Of a stretch of DNA of 64,000 bases, positions 8,049 to 16,801 are shown piece after piece. The stretch comes from Streptomyces sp. HUAS YS2. GTDB lineage: Bacteria > Actinomycetota > Actinomycetes > Streptomycetales > Streptomycetaceae. The position numbers were made by a program, and so were the translations under genes. Location: assembly GCF_033343995.1 (NCBI RefSeq), contig NZ_CP137573.1, positions 5,861,001 to 5,925,000 of the forward strand, in the 5' to 3' direction. How positions within the stretch are numbered: the first letter of the stretch is position 1; the number at the start of each line of letters is the position of its first letter. Below the pieces are notes generated by a model that was given only the letters and a program-made list of their open reading frames with translations, was not told the DNA's origin and ran no database searches.

Positions 8049-9674
8049 TCAGACGCTCGCGTCGCGGTGGGTCGGGCGGCCGTCGAGGACGGTTATCAGC
8101 ACCGGCACGTCCGGCAGTTCGGTCGCCGGGGTGGTGAGCGGGTCGGCGGCGAGGACGGTGAGGTCGGCGCGGTGTCCCACCGCGATCCGGCCCGCCTCGT
8201 GCTCCTCGCCGGCCGCGTACGCGGCGTCGGTGGTCATGCCGCGGAGCGCCTCCAGGGCGGTCAGCGCCTGCTCCGGGCCGTGCGGGTCCTGGGTCAGGTC
8301 GCGGGTCGGCCGGCGGTGACGGGCGCCCGCCATGACGCCCAGCGGCGGGTACGGCGCGATGGGCCAGTCCGAGCCGAGGAGCACGGTGGCGCCGGAGTCC
8401 CGCAGGTCGCGGCAGCGCCAGGCACGCCCGGCGCGCTCCTCGCCCAGGCGGCGGGACCAGTTGTCGGTGTGGTCGGCGCGGGTGAAGTCGCAGCAGTGGG
8501 TGGGCTGCATGGACGCGATGACGCCGAGCTCGGCGAAGCGGCTCAGGGTGTCGTCGGGCACCGTCTCGATGTGCTCGACCCGGTGGCGCACCCCGCGCCC
8601 GCCGTCGGTCTGCGCCTTCTCGACCGCGTCGAGGACGTGCCGCACCGCCGCGTCGCCGATCGCGTGGGTGGCGGTGGGCACGCCGGCCCGGTGCAGCTCG
8701 CCGATGATCCGGGTGTAGACCTCGGGGTCCGGCCAGAAGGCGTCCGTGGACTCGCCGTGGCAGTCGGGGTGTTCCAGCCAGGCGGTGCCGTTGTCGATGG
8801 TGCCGTCCATGAAGATCTTCACGCCGTCGGTCCGCCACAGGGCGCCGCCCCGGCCCTGCTGCTCGATCAGCTCGCGGACCCCGTCGGTGTCCGTGCCCGG
8901 CTGGCACCAGGGCGCGACCCGCAGCCGCAGCGGCAGCTCGCCGGCCGCGTCCAGCTCCTCGTAGAACGCGAGGCTGTCGCCGTTGGCGTCCATGGCGTGA
9001 CCGCCGGTCAGACCCGCGGCGGCCATGGCGCGCAGGGCGGCGGCGAGCCGGTCGCGGCGCTCCTCGCGGGTGGGCTGCGGGGCCACGCGCTCCACGAGCT
9101 CGCAGGCCGCGTCCTCCAGGAGCAGCCCGGTGGGCCGCCCGGCGGCGTCGCAGACGACCTCGGCCGAGGCCTGGTCGAAGGTGCGCGGGCCGTCGACGCC
9201 GGCGAGTTCCAGCGCGCGGTGGCTGGCCAGCATGGAGTGGGCGTCGAACAACAGCAGCAGGGCCGGGACGCCGTCGAGGACGGAGTCGAACGGGGCGGTC
9301 TCCACCGGCGCGTCACCGAACACGTTCGGATCCAGGCCCCAGCCGTGCAGCCAGGCGCCGGGGGCGAGTTCGCGAACCGCGCCGGCCAGCGCCGCGCGCA
9401 CCTGCTCCAGGTCCGTGCAGCCCGACAGGTTCAGGCCGTGGGTGAGTTCGGCGCCGGAGACGGGGTGGATGTGCCCGTCGACCAGGCCGGGCGTCACCAC
9501 GGCGCCCTTGAGGTCGACCACCGTCGTCGAGGAGTCCGCGAGCGCGCGGATCGCGCGGTCGTCGCCCAGCGCGGAGATCCGCCCGCCGGACACGGCCAGT
9601 GCGGTCTCCGGCAGGAACAGGCCGGTGACCGGGTCGAGCAGGCGGGCGGAGAGCAGGACGAGACGGTTGTGCAC
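8049..9674 (-). CDS. Amidohydrolase family protein (YtcJ-like)
   Basis: This 541-residue metal-dependent hydrolase of the amidohydrolase superfamily has the metal-binding DGHIHP (residues 67-72), a Gly/Ser-rich start and a C-terminal AVGHRADLTVLAADPL strand returning to the small beta domain. Further His residues (HAMDANG, THAIGDAA, RVEHIE) supply the other metal ligands; LGSDWPIAPYPPLGVM is typical of the YtcJ/amidohydrolase-3 branch. The GTG start has AGGAG 7 bases upstream and lies 30 bp after the TetR gene, forming an operon. The divergent NCS1 permease suggests hydrolysis of an imported nucleobase-like or N-acyl compound (inference). Confidence 0.9.
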   Translation of the reverse strand: MHNRLVLLSARLLDPVTGLFLPETALAVSGGRISALGDDRAIRALADSSTTVVDLKGAVVTPGLVDGHIHPVSGAELTHGLNLSGCTDLEQVRAALAGAVRELAPGAWLHGWGLDPNVFGDAPVETAPFDSVLDGVPALLLLFDAHSMLASHRALELAGVDGPRTFDQASAEVVCDAAGRPTGLLLEDAACELVERVAPQPTREERRDRLAAALRAMAAAGLTGGHAMDANGDSLAFYEELDAAGELPLRLRVAPWCQPGTDTDGVRELIEQQGRGGALWRTDGVKIFMDGTIDNGTAWLEHPDCHGESTDAFWPDPEVYTRIIGELHRAGVPTATHAIGDAAVRHVLDAVEKAQTDGGRGVRHRVEHIETVPDDTLSRFAELGVIASMQPTHCCDFTRADHTDNWSRRLGEERAGRAWRCRDLRDSGATVLLGSDWPIAPYPPLGVMAGARHRRPTRDLTQDPHGPEQALTALEALRGMTTDAAYAAGEEHEAGRIAVGHRADLTVLAADPLTTPATELPDVPVLITVLDGRPTHRDASV

Positions 9675-9704
9675 GGGGAGCTCCTGGGGAACGGAGGCGG
9701 AGGG

Positions 9705-10430
9705 TCAGTTGGGGACGGCGGCAGGGTTCGGGACGGGCTCCGCCGCGGGGTCCGAGCCGGGTGCCGCGGCGGGTTCCGGTGCCGCGTCCGGTGCCGTGGC
9801 GGGGCGGGCGTCGAGCGCGCCGCTCGGCAGGCCGAGTTCGCGCTCCGCCGTGGCGACGGCCATCCGCGTCACCGCGGCGGGCCGGTTGCTGGTGTCGGTG
9901 TTCGCGTGCGCCCCGAGGCCGTCGAGCACGACCAGGATCTGGATGGTCGTCACGTACGGATCGGGGGTGCGGAACTCCTCCCGCTCCACCCCGCGCCGGA
10001 CGACGCCCTCGAGCCGGCCGCGCCAGGCGGCCTCCTGCTCGGCGACCCGGTCGCGCAACACGTCCCGGTAGCGGCTGAGGTGCCGGGCGTTGATCCAGAG
10101 CCGGCTGATGGCGTCGTACGCGGCCCCGGAGGTGTGCCCGAAGAAGGCGGCCAGCTGCTCGGTGGGGGTCGCGCCGGCCGGGTCGACGGGCACCAGCCGG
10201 TCGAGCTCGGCGCTCGCCGCACTGCCGAACGCCTCCGCCACCAGATCCTCCACGGAGGGGAAGTAGTGGCTGATCAGACCGGGTCGGACGTCGAGCTCGT
10301 CGGCGATCCGACGCAGCGTGACGCATTCCAGCCCCTCGGTCAGGGCGATCGCGGTCGCTGCCTCGACGATCTCCGCCCGACGCTCGTCCGGAGATTTGCG
10401 AATTCGTTTGCGCTGGACGCTTGACGACAT
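9705..10430 (-). CDS. TetR/BetI-type transcriptional regulator
   Basis: This 241-residue protein has an N-terminal helix-turn-helix (CVTLRRIADELDVRPGLISH, about residues 36-55, then YFPSVEDLVAEAF) and a C-terminal domain resembling BetI-like regulators, ending in an Ala/Pro/Glu-rich tail. The ATG at 10430 is chosen over a 60-residue upstream extension because the usual TetR start (RKSPDERRAEIVEAA) follows directly and because a promoter, TTGCTT-17 bp-TAGCAT, ends 7 bases before this ATG. A TATTG-N10-CAATA repeat overlaps the promoter. It is divergent from the NCS1 permease and probably controls both permease and amidohydrolase. Confidence 0.9.
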   Translation of the reverse strand: MSSSVQRKRIRKSPDERRAEIVEAATAIALTEGLECVTLRRIADELDVRPGLISHYFPSVEDLVAEAFGSAASAELDRLVPVDPAGATPTEQLAAFFGHTSGAAYDAISRLWINARHLSRYRDVLRDRVAEQEAAWRGRLEGVVRRGVEREEFRTPDPYVTTIQILVVLDGLGAHANTDTSNRPAAVTRMAVATAERELGLPSGALDARPATAPDAAPEPAAAPGSDPAAEPVPNPAAVPN

Positions 10431-10437
10431 ACCGAGG

Positions 10438-10466
10438 ATGCTATTGAGTGTGCGACCAATAAGCAA
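10438..10466 (-). promoter_or_regulatory. TetR promoter with overlapping inverted repeat
   Basis: On the reverse strand TTGCTT (10466-10461) and TAGCAT (10443-10438) are separated by exactly 17 bp, and the TetR ATG follows 7 bases later. Between and overlapping them lies TATTG-N10-CAATA (10442-10461), a candidate operator in the 70-bp divergent gap. Confidence 0.6.
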
Positions 10467-10500
10467 GCAGGCGGTGAATACCAGCCAACCGGAGGGCCGC

Positions 10501-11958
10501 ATGGCGTCCACGATCGAAAAGCCCCACCCCGACGCCGAGGAAGCGCCGGGGGAGACCCCGCCCGCCGCGGAGAGCGCCCGGCGCATCGAGGCCCACGGCA
10601 TCGACCACATCCCCGACTCGGAGCGGCACGGCCGTCCGCGGGACCTGTTCTCCGTCTGGTCCGCGGCGAACGTGAACTACCTCAGCCTGGTCATCGGCGG
10701 TGCGCTGGTGCTCATGGGGCTGAACCTGTGGCAGGCCGTCGCCGTGATCGTCATCGGCAACCTGTTCTGGCTGTTCACCGGACTCCTGGCGACCTCCGGC
10801 CCGGCCGCCGGCGCCCCCAGCGAGGTGGTCACCCGCGCGCTGTACGGCGTCATCGGCAACCGCGTGAACAACGCGATCGGTGGCTGGTTCGTTTCGGTCT
10901 GCTACTTCGCCCTCAATCTGGCCGCCGCCGCGACCGCCGCCTTCGCCCTGGTCGAGAAGACGGGCATCGGCGCGACCACTCCGGTCAAGGTCGCCGTCAT
11001 CGTGGTCATCGCGGCGCTCACGCTGGCCATCAGCGTTTACGGCCACGCGCTGATCATGAAGCTCTACCTGCCGATCACCCTGGCGCTGACCGCGGCCTTC
11101 GCCGTCCTCGCCGTCGCGGTCATCGGTCACGCCGACTTCTCCTACCAGCCCGCCGAGCCGCTGAGCGGCGTCGAGCTGTGGGCCGTCCTGATCGCCGGCA
11201 CCACCATGATCGCCTCGGGCCCGCTGTCCTACACGACCAGCGCCGACTTCTCCCGCTACCTGCCGGCCGACTCGTCCCGGAAGGCGATCGTCGGCTGGAC
11301 CGCGTCCGGCGCCTTCGTGCCGAGCGTCATCACCTGCTCGCTCGGCGCCTTCGCCGCCACCGCGATCGACATGTCCGACCCGCAGACCGCCCTGCAGACG
11401 ATCCTGCCCGGCTGGTTCACCCCGATCTTCCTGATCGCCCTGGTCGTCGGCACCATCGCCATCAACGCCCTGACCGCCTACAGCGCCGGCCTCGCCCTCC
11501 AGGCCGTCGGCCTGCGCATCCGCCGTACCGTCAGCGTCCTCTTCGACGGCGCCGTGTCCGTCGCGCTCACCCTGTACGGCCTGCTGGTCTCGAACTTCCT
11601 CGACACCGTCAGCAACGCCCTGCAGGTGATCGTGGTCCTGATCGGCCCGCTGATGGCCGTGTACGCCACCGACATCGTGCTGCGCCGCTTCCGCTACGAC
11701 GGCCGGGCGCTCTCGGACGAGACCCCGGGCAGCCCGTTCTGGTACACCGGCGGCGTCAACCGGTCCGGCGCCGTCGCGCTCCTCGCGGGCGTGGCCGCGG
11801 CCGCCCTGTCCGTCAACACCCTCTACACCGGGCCGGTCGCCACCGCCCTCGGCGGCGTGGACATCTCGCTGCCGGCCGGCATGGCCGTCTCGTCGGTTCT
11901 CTACGCGGTCCTCATGCGCCGCGACCGCACCGTCCTCGCCGCCCGCGCCCAGGCGTGA
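10501..11958 (+). CDS. NCS1 family purine/cytosine-type permease
   Basis: This 485-residue protein has about 12 hydrophobic helices beginning near residue 55. It resembles the nucleobase:cation symporter-1 (cytosine/purines/uracil/thiamine/allantoin) family: an N-terminal HGIDHIPDSERHGRPRDLF segment, then FSVWSAANVNY, and the central GPLSYTTSADFSRYLP block (about residues 240-255). The ATG has CCGGAGGG upstream; the longer frame beginning at 10318 overlaps the divergent TetR gene and is rejected. It should import a nucleobase-like or hydantoin-like solute with a cation; the exact solute is unknown. Divergent TetR-amidohydrolase genes point to uptake coupled with hydrolysis. Confidence 0.92.
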   Translation: MASTIEKPHPDAEEAPGETPPAAESARRIEAHGIDHIPDSERHGRPRDLFSVWSAANVNYLSLVIGGALVLMGLNLWQAVAVIVIGNLFWLFTGLLATSGPAAGAPSEVVTRALYGVIGNRVNNAIGGWFVSVCYFALNLAAAATAAFALVEKTGIGATTPVKVAVIVVIAALTLAISVYGHALIMKLYLPITLALTAAFAVLAVAVIGHADFSYQPAEPLSGVELWAVLIAGTTMIASGPLSYTTSADFSRYLPADSSRKAIVGWTASGAFVPSVITCSLGAFAATAIDMSDPQTALQTILPGWFTPIFLIALVVGTIAINALTAYSAGLALQAVGLRIRRTVSVLFDGAVSVALTLYGLLVSNFLDTVSNALQVIVVLIGPLMAVYATDIVLRRFRYDGRALSDETPGSPFWYTGGVNRSGAVALLAGVAAAALSVNTLYTGPVATALGGVDISLPAGMAVSSVLYAVLMRRDRTVLAARAQA

Positions 11959-11987
11959 GGCGCGACTGACGGCGCCGGCGGCCCGGC

Positions 11988-12034
11988 GGCCCGGCGGAAG
12001 TGAAGGGGAAACGTTTCTCCACTTCCGCCGGGCC
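11988..12034 (+). terminator. Terminator after NCS1 permease
   Basis: A 15-bp perfect stem (GGCCCGGCGGAAGTG / CACTTCCGCCGGGCC) with a 17-base loop begins 30 bp after the permease stop; the loop itself contains a GAAACGTTTC palindrome. Confidence 0.75.
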
Positions 12035-12150
12035 ACCGGCGTATCGGGACACAGGAGGGCGAAAGCCCAGGTCGGAGTGATTGTCAGTGGCGGCCTGCAC
12101 GATGGATGCAGACGGCGACAGAACCGTCACACGACGACAGGAGGCTCGTC

Positions 12151-12681
12151 ATGGCCAGTTCCTCCGCAGCAGCCGCACCCCGGCGCCGCCCTGGAGGCCG
12201 CCCTGCCCCCTCGACCGCCGGTCCGGCATCCGACGTCCACCCGGTGCCGCGCCGCTCCACCGCGCCGCCCGCCGCCCTCGACCTGCTCGCCCAGGCCCGC
12301 GCGGGCCTCGACGAGGCGGCCACGCTCCCCGTGCCCAACGAGCGGTACGCGACCGCCCACCTCGCCGCCCTCCGCACCGCCGCCGCCGTGCTCGCCGCCC
12401 GCGGCCGGCCCGAGACCAACCCGCGCCGGCGGGCCAGGATCCGCAGCGCGTGGGAGGTCCTCCCCGAGATAGCCCCCGAACTGACCGAGTGGAGCGCCCT
12501 CTTCGCCTCCGGAGCGGCCCGCCGGGCCCGCGCCGAGGCGGGCATCACCGGCGCCGCCACCAGCAGGGACGCCGACGATCTGGTGCGCGACGCGATGATG
12601 TTCCTGCGCCTGGTCGAACGCCTGCTGGTGCTCCAGCCGGTGCTGCCGAGGCAGCCGGGGGCGGGCGACGCCGTGGGATGA
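12151..12681 (+). CDS. SAV_6107 family HEPN domain protein
   Basis: This 176-residue protein matches the actinobacterial SAV_6107 HEPN family as I recall it: a Pro/Ala/Arg-rich leader of about 40 residues, then an all-helical domain (LDLLAQARAGLDEAA, RYATAHLAALRTAAAVLAAR) ending with the ARRARAEAGITGAATSRDADDLVRDA segment. The ATG at 12151 has AGGAGG 7 bases upstream; an earlier in-frame ATG at 12106 lacks one. HEPN proteins often act as RNases or nucleotide-binding partners, but the R-x4-6-H RNase motif is not seen here. It lies 65 bp upstream of a methyltransferase gene on the same strand. Confidence 0.85.
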   Translation: MASSSAAAAPRRRPGGRPAPSTAGPASDVHPVPRRSTAPPAALDLLAQARAGLDEAATLPVPNERYATAHLAALRTAAAVLAARGRPETNPRRRARIRSAWEVLPEIAPELTEWSALFASGAARRARAEAGITGAATSRDADDLVRDAMMFLRLVERLLVLQPVLPRQPGAGDAVG

Positions 12682-12746
12682 CCGGGGAGTGCGGCCGAGG
12701 CCATAGGGTGGAAGCGTTCGCACCCGTCCACGAGGAGTCAACTGCC

Positions 12747-13535
12747 GTGTCGGACCCTTCCGCTGTCTTCGCCCGGGAGACCTCCACGCGCCCGTCGCGT
12801 GCCTCCCTGCGTACCGCCGTCGTCTGGGACGTCCTCAAGGACTCCCTCGACCGCCGGGCCAAGGCCTCCGGGAAAGACACCCTCGACGTCCTCGACACCG
12901 GCGGCGGCTCCGGCAACTTCGCCGTCCCGGTCGCCCGGCTCGGCCACCGCGTGACCGTCGTCGACCCCAGCCCGAACGCGCTCTTCGCCCTGGAGCGACG
13001 GGCCGCCGAGGCGGGGGTCGCCGACCGCGTCACCGGAGTGCAGGGAGACATCCGCGGCCTGTTCGACGTCGTCGAGCGCGAGGGCTACGACGCGGTGCTG
13101 TGCCACGGCGTCCTGGAGTACGTCGACGACCCGGCCGAGGGCGTGCGCAACGCGGTGGCCGCGCTGCGGCCCGCCGGCGCGCTCAGCCTGCTCGCCGCCG
13201 GGCTCGGCGGGGCGGTCCTCGCCCGGGCCCTCGCCGGCCACTTCAACGAGGCCCGGCACGCGCTCGGTGACCCGGACGGCCGATGGGGCGACGCCGACCC
13301 GGTGCCGCGCCGCTTCACCGCCGACCAGCTCACCGAGCTGGCCGCGGCGGCCGGCCTGGAGGTCGGCGCGGTGCACGGCGTCCGGGTCTTCGCCGACCTG
13401 GTCCCCGGCGTCCTCGTGGACACCGAGCCGGGCGCGCTGGAGGCCCTGCTGAAGCTGGAGGCGGCGGCCGCCGAGCTGCCGTCCTTCCACGCCGTCGCCA
13501 CCCAGTTGCACGTGCTCGGCGAGAAGCGCGCCTGA
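12747..13535 (+). CDS. Class I SAM-dependent methyltransferase
   Basis: This 262-residue protein has the Rossmann methyltransferase motifs in order: I, VLDTGGGSGNFAVPVA (about residues 50-65), then VTVVDPSPNALFALE (motif II, acidic residue for SAM ribose), GDIRGLF and the YDAVLCHGVLEYVDDP motif IV region. The GTG start follows GAGGAG by 10 bases. The long frame extending upstream to 12081 only shadows the HEPN gene. The substrate cannot be told. It is probably co-transcribed with the HEPN gene and may be followed by a hairpin at 13594-13629. Confidence 0.88.
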   Translation: MSDPSAVFARETSTRPSRASLRTAVVWDVLKDSLDRRAKASGKDTLDVLDTGGGSGNFAVPVARLGHRVTVVDPSPNALFALERRAAEAGVADRVTGVQGDIRGLFDVVEREGYDAVLCHGVLEYVDDPAEGVRNAVAALRPAGALSLLAAGLGGAVLARALAGHFNEARHALGDPDGRWGDADPVPRRFTADQLTELAAAAGLEVGAVHGVRVFADLVPGVLVDTEPGALEALLKLEAAAAELPSFHAVATQLHVLGEKRA

Positions 13536-13593
13536 CCGCGCCCGACCGACGGGCTGATCAGGGACGCAGCCGCAGATGGAGTACGCCACAGGA

Positions 13594-13629
13594 CCCCCGA
13601 TCGAGCGGTTCGCCCCGTATGATCGGGGG
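13594..13629 (+). terminator. Hairpin after methyltransferase gene
   Basis: A 9-bp perfect stem (CCCCCGATC / GATCGGGGG) with an 18-base loop lies 58 bp after the methyltransferase stop. It could be a weak terminator or a regulatory site for the DUF3040 gene downstream. Confidence 0.4.
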
Positions 13630-13805
13630 ACACCATCCGGCATGACGGATCGGCCGTCGGGGAATCTACGCCTCAGCAGCCGAACCGCCGTGGCGGCCCG
13701 GATTGGCGATTACGCGTAGTGGGCGGGTTTCACGGGGGCGATTCCCTGCCTATCCTGAAAGGGCCGCATCCGGTCGCCCCCGCGACCGACGACTAGGAGG
13801 ACTCC

Positions 13806-14195
13806 GTGCCGCTCTCGGAGCACGAGCAGCGAATGCTCGAGCAGATGGAGCGAGCGCTGTACGCCGAAGATCCCAAGTTCGCGACAGCGCTCGAGGGAAG
13901 CGGACTGCGTACGTACACCCGGCGACGGGTCTACCAGGCAGTCGCCGGCTTCCTGGTGGGTATCGCGCTCCTCATGACCGGAATGGTGCTCGTTCAGGTC
14001 TGGCTCAGCGTGATCGGTTTCCTCGTCATGCTGGGGTGCGCGGTCCTCGCCGTCACCGGTTGGCGCAAGGCGCCCAAGCGCGGTGAACAGCAGGCCGCCG
14101 GCGGGCGGCAGCCGCGCCAGCGGCGCTCGATGATGAACCGCATCGAGGAGCGCTGGCAGCGCCGCCGCGACGAGCAGCAGGGCGGCGGGCACTGA
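13806..14195 (+). CDS. DUF3040 domain membrane protein
   Basis: This 129-residue protein has the DUF3040 start (PLSEHEQRMLEQMERALYAED, with the conserved EDPKFA), two adjacent transmembrane helices (about residues 43-63 and 65-85) and a basic, Gln/Arg-rich C-terminus. AGGAGG lies 6 bases before the GTG start. The family is actinobacterial and is commonly found near the dcw cluster; its function is unknown. A terminator-like hairpin follows directly at 14230-14262. Confidence 0.9.
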   Translation: MPLSEHEQRMLEQMERALYAEDPKFATALEGSGLRTYTRRRVYQAVAGFLVGIALLMTGMVLVQVWLSVIGFLVMLGCAVLAVTGWRKAPKRGEQQAAGGRQPRQRRSMMNRIEERWQRRRDEQQGGGH

Positions 14196-14229
14196 CGCCC
14201 CCTCCCCGGTCCTCCACCTGAAACTCCCC

Positions 14230-14262
14230 GCTGCCCCGGCCGCATCCGCGCGCCGGGGCAGC
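14230..14262 (+). terminator. Terminator after DUF3040 gene
   Basis: An 11-bp stem (GCTGCCCCGGC / GCCGGGGCAGC) with an 11-base loop begins 35 bp after the DUF3040 stop codon. Confidence 0.7.
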
Positions 14263-14328
14263 GGCATGTCGAGCCCCTGGTACGTCCGGCCCCGCCATGT
14301 GCGTCCCGGCGGGCGCGGCCACGGCGTA

Positions 14329-14360
14329 GGGCGTCGTCCCGCCTCAGCGGGACGACGCCC
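14329..14360 (-). terminator. Terminator of the moxR-DUF58-transglutaminase operon
   Basis: A 14-bp perfect stem (GGGCGTCGTCCCGC / GCGGGACGACGCCC) with a tetraloop lies 11 bp beyond the transglutaminase stop on the reverse strand. Confidence 0.8.
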
Positions 14361-14371
14361 CACGCCGACTC

Positions 14372-16801
14372 TCAGCCGCGCTGCCGGGACGGGCGCAGCA
14401 GTCGGCGGCCCGCCGCCGTCCAGCGGTCCAGCAGGTCGTCCCGCCGGGTCGACACCCGGGTGGCGAACGCCGCCCAGCGGGCCGAGACCGCCCAGATCAC
14501 CCTGACGGACGAACGCGGCGCCAGCAGCGCACGGTAGTGCTCCGGGCGGGTCGCCAGGGCGGCGAGCCCGGTCCGTACGACCCCCACCTCGTCGGCGGGC
14601 GCCGTGGCCGGCCGCGGGGCGGGGGCGTACAGCACCTCCTCCAACGACCGTGCCACCCGGTGCACCGCGTCCGCCGGGTCACCCTGCAGGTGCCCGAGGC
14701 GGACGATCCGGGCCGCCGCTCTGCGCAGGGTCAGCGACTCGTCCGGCGTGATCCCGTAGTCCCACGCCGTGTCGACGATCTCCTGCCAGGCCGCCAGCGC
14801 CCGCGCCGCCACGTCCTCAGGCGCCCGGCCGGCCGACCCGAGCCGTCCGGCCCGTACCCGCTTGCGCCACAGCATCGGCAGGAACGGCAGTGTCAGCACC
14901 ACCGCGACCCCGAGCCCGATCAGTGCCATCTGCAGCGGCGGCATCCCGTCGTCCGAGGCCGCGACCGCACCTGCCTGGTCCTCCGTGCCGCACTCGCCCT
15001 GCCGCCGCAGCTGCGGCGTGCAGCCGTCCGAGCTGCTCGGCGCCGCCGACGGGACGGCCGCCTCGCTCTCCTGCGGCTCCGCGGGCCCGCTGCTCTCGCC
15101 CGTCGGGACGTCCGACCGGGTGTACGCCGGCGTTGTGCCGCGCGTCGGCGTCGGCTCGAAGCGGGTCCAGCCCACGCCCTCGAAGTACAGCTCGGGCCAC
15201 GCGTGGGCGTCCCGTATGCCGACCGTGATCCGCCCGTCGGGCTGCGGAGTGCCCGGGGTGAAGCCGACCGCGACCCGCGCCGGGATGCCCAGCGTCCGGG
15301 CCATCGCCGCCATCGAGAACGAGAAGTGGACGCAGAAGCCCTCCTTCTGCTTCAGGAAGCGGCTGATGGCCTGCACGCCCGTCCCCGACGCGACCTCCGT
15401 GTCGTAGCGGAAGCCGCCGTCCCGGGCGAACCAGTCCTGCAGCGCGACCGCCTGCTCGTACGGGTTGCCCGCGCCCCTGGTGATCTCCCGGGCCTTCGTC
15501 GCCACCTCGGGCGGCAGCGCGGCCGGCACCTTCGTGTACTCGCGCCGCAGCCCGTTCGGGGCCGGCGGCGCATCCGACAGCTGCCGGGCCGTCGGCCGCA
15601 CCTTCAGGCTGGAGACGGTGTACCGCACGCCCCGGGTGGTCTGCTTGTCGTCGCCGACCAGCATCCGGCCGGCCGGCTCGTACCGCCAGCGCCCGCCGAT
15701 CTCGACCCGGGTCGCCGGGTACGGCATCGGCAGCCACTTCTGCTCGTACGAGGGAGAGGCCACGAAGTTGGCGGTCACCCCGGTCCGGTCGACGGCGTCG
15801 CCGAGCCCCTCCGGGCCGGGCAGCTCCCGGGGCACGTCCTGGACCTTGCGGACCGAGGACTTCCACGACGTCCCGTCGAACTGGTCCAGCGCCACCAGAC
15901 GCAGATACATGTCCGAGGTGTCGCGCGTGGTGGTCCGGTAGCTGAGCACCTCGCGGTCCTCGGGCTGGTTCAGGTTGTCCTGCAGGGACACCAGCGGGTT
16001 CACCGCGGAGATCGTCCCGCCGCGCCCGTTCCCCTGCCCCTCGCCCTGGCCGGCCCCGCCGAGCAGACCGCCGCTCAGCGCGGGCAGCGCCATCGGAACG
16101 ACGAGCGCGAGGCCCATCGCGGCCACACCGATCCGCCGCCCGGTACGGGTCGGCGCCGACGCCGTCCCGCCCGACTCCAGAGCGCCCGCGCGGCCGGGCT
16201 GCTGCACCCCGCCGAAGACCCGGCCCCACTGAGAGAGCCGGTCGCGGCCCTCCGCCAGCAGGAGCAGCAGGTAGCCGGTGGCGGCCAGCAGGAACCAGAG
16301 CCGGCTCGCCCCGCCGCCGGTCAGTCCGGCGGCGACCGAGTACAGGGCGAGCAGCGGCAGACCGGCCGGGGCCGCGACGCGGAACGTCACCGCGAGCGTG
16401 TCCACCAGCAGCCCTATCACCAGCACCCCGGTGACCAGCATCAACCGGATGCCGTCGGTGGCCGGCGCGGGGCTCGCGTACCGGGTCACGTCCGCCACGC
16501 CCGCGTCGAACAGCGTGGCGAAGCCCAGGAACGCCTGCGGGCCCGGCAGGAGGCCGAGCACCGCCTGTTCACGGACGAAGACCAGGGTGAGCGCCAGCAG
16601 GGTGACGACGGCCTGCGCGGCGATCGTCAGCGGCCGGGCCAGCGGAACCCGCCGGGTCAGCGCGCCGACACCGCTCTGCACGGCCAGCAGGAACGCCGCC
16701 GTCAGGATCCAGGACGAGGGGCGGACCAGCGGGATCAGCGCGCCCGCCGCCATCAGCGTGGCGGCGTACGCGCACAGCGTCAGCCTCGCGCGGCCGCTCA
16801 T
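14372..16801 (-). CDS. TgpA-type transglutaminase membrane protein
   Basis: This 809-residue protein has about seven N-terminal transmembrane helices (DUF3488/TgpA N-terminal domain, to about residue 250). A large external region follows with a transglutaminase-like catalytic core: Cys490 in KEGFCVHFSFSMA, then ARVAVGFTPG, His533 in RDAHAWPELYFEG, and GWTRFEPTP. One further transmembrane helix and a C-terminal DUF4129-like segment (AARALAAWQEIVDTAWDYG) complete it. The ATG overlaps the DUF58 stop (ATGA); the much longer open frame to 17713 only shadows DUF58. With moxR and DUF58 it forms a conserved three-gene unit, probably a peptidase or amidase acting outside the membrane. Confidence 0.9.
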   Translation of the reverse strand: MSGRARLTLCAYAATLMAAGALIPLVRPSSWILTAAFLLAVQSGVGALTRRVPLARPLTIAAQAVVTLLALTLVFVREQAVLGLLPGPQAFLGFATLFDAGVADVTRYASPAPATDGIRLMLVTGVLVIGLLVDTLAVTFRVAAPAGLPLLALYSVAAGLTGGGASRLWFLLAATGYLLLLLAEGRDRLSQWGRVFGGVQQPGRAGALESGGTASAPTRTGRRIGVAAMGLALVVPMALPALSGGLLGGAGQGEGQGNGRGGTISAVNPLVSLQDNLNQPEDREVLSYRTTTRDTSDMYLRLVALDQFDGTSWKSSVRKVQDVPRELPGPEGLGDAVDRTGVTANFVASPSYEQKWLPMPYPATRVEIGGRWRYEPAGRMLVGDDKQTTRGVRYTVSSLKVRPTARQLSDAPPAPNGLRREYTKVPAALPPEVATKAREITRGAGNPYEQAVALQDWFARDGGFRYDTEVASGTGVQAISRFLKQKEGFCVHFSFSMAAMARTLGIPARVAVGFTPGTPQPDGRITVGIRDAHAWPELYFEGVGWTRFEPTPTRGTTPAYTRSDVPTGESSGPAEPQESEAAVPSAAPSSSDGCTPQLRRQGECGTEDQAGAVAASDDGMPPLQMALIGLGVAVVLTLPFLPMLWRKRVRAGRLGSAGRAPEDVAARALAAWQEIVDTAWDYGITPDESLTLRRAAARIVRLGHLQGDPADAVHRVARSLEEVLYAPAPRPATAPADEVGVVRTGLAALATRPEHYRALLAPRSSVRVIWAVSARWAAFATRVSTRRDDLLDRWTAAGRRLLRPSRQRG

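Noticed and set aside
12106..12150. Upstream ATG for the HEPN gene
   Set aside because: The ATG at 12151 has a proper AGGAGG at correct spacing; the earlier ATG has none.
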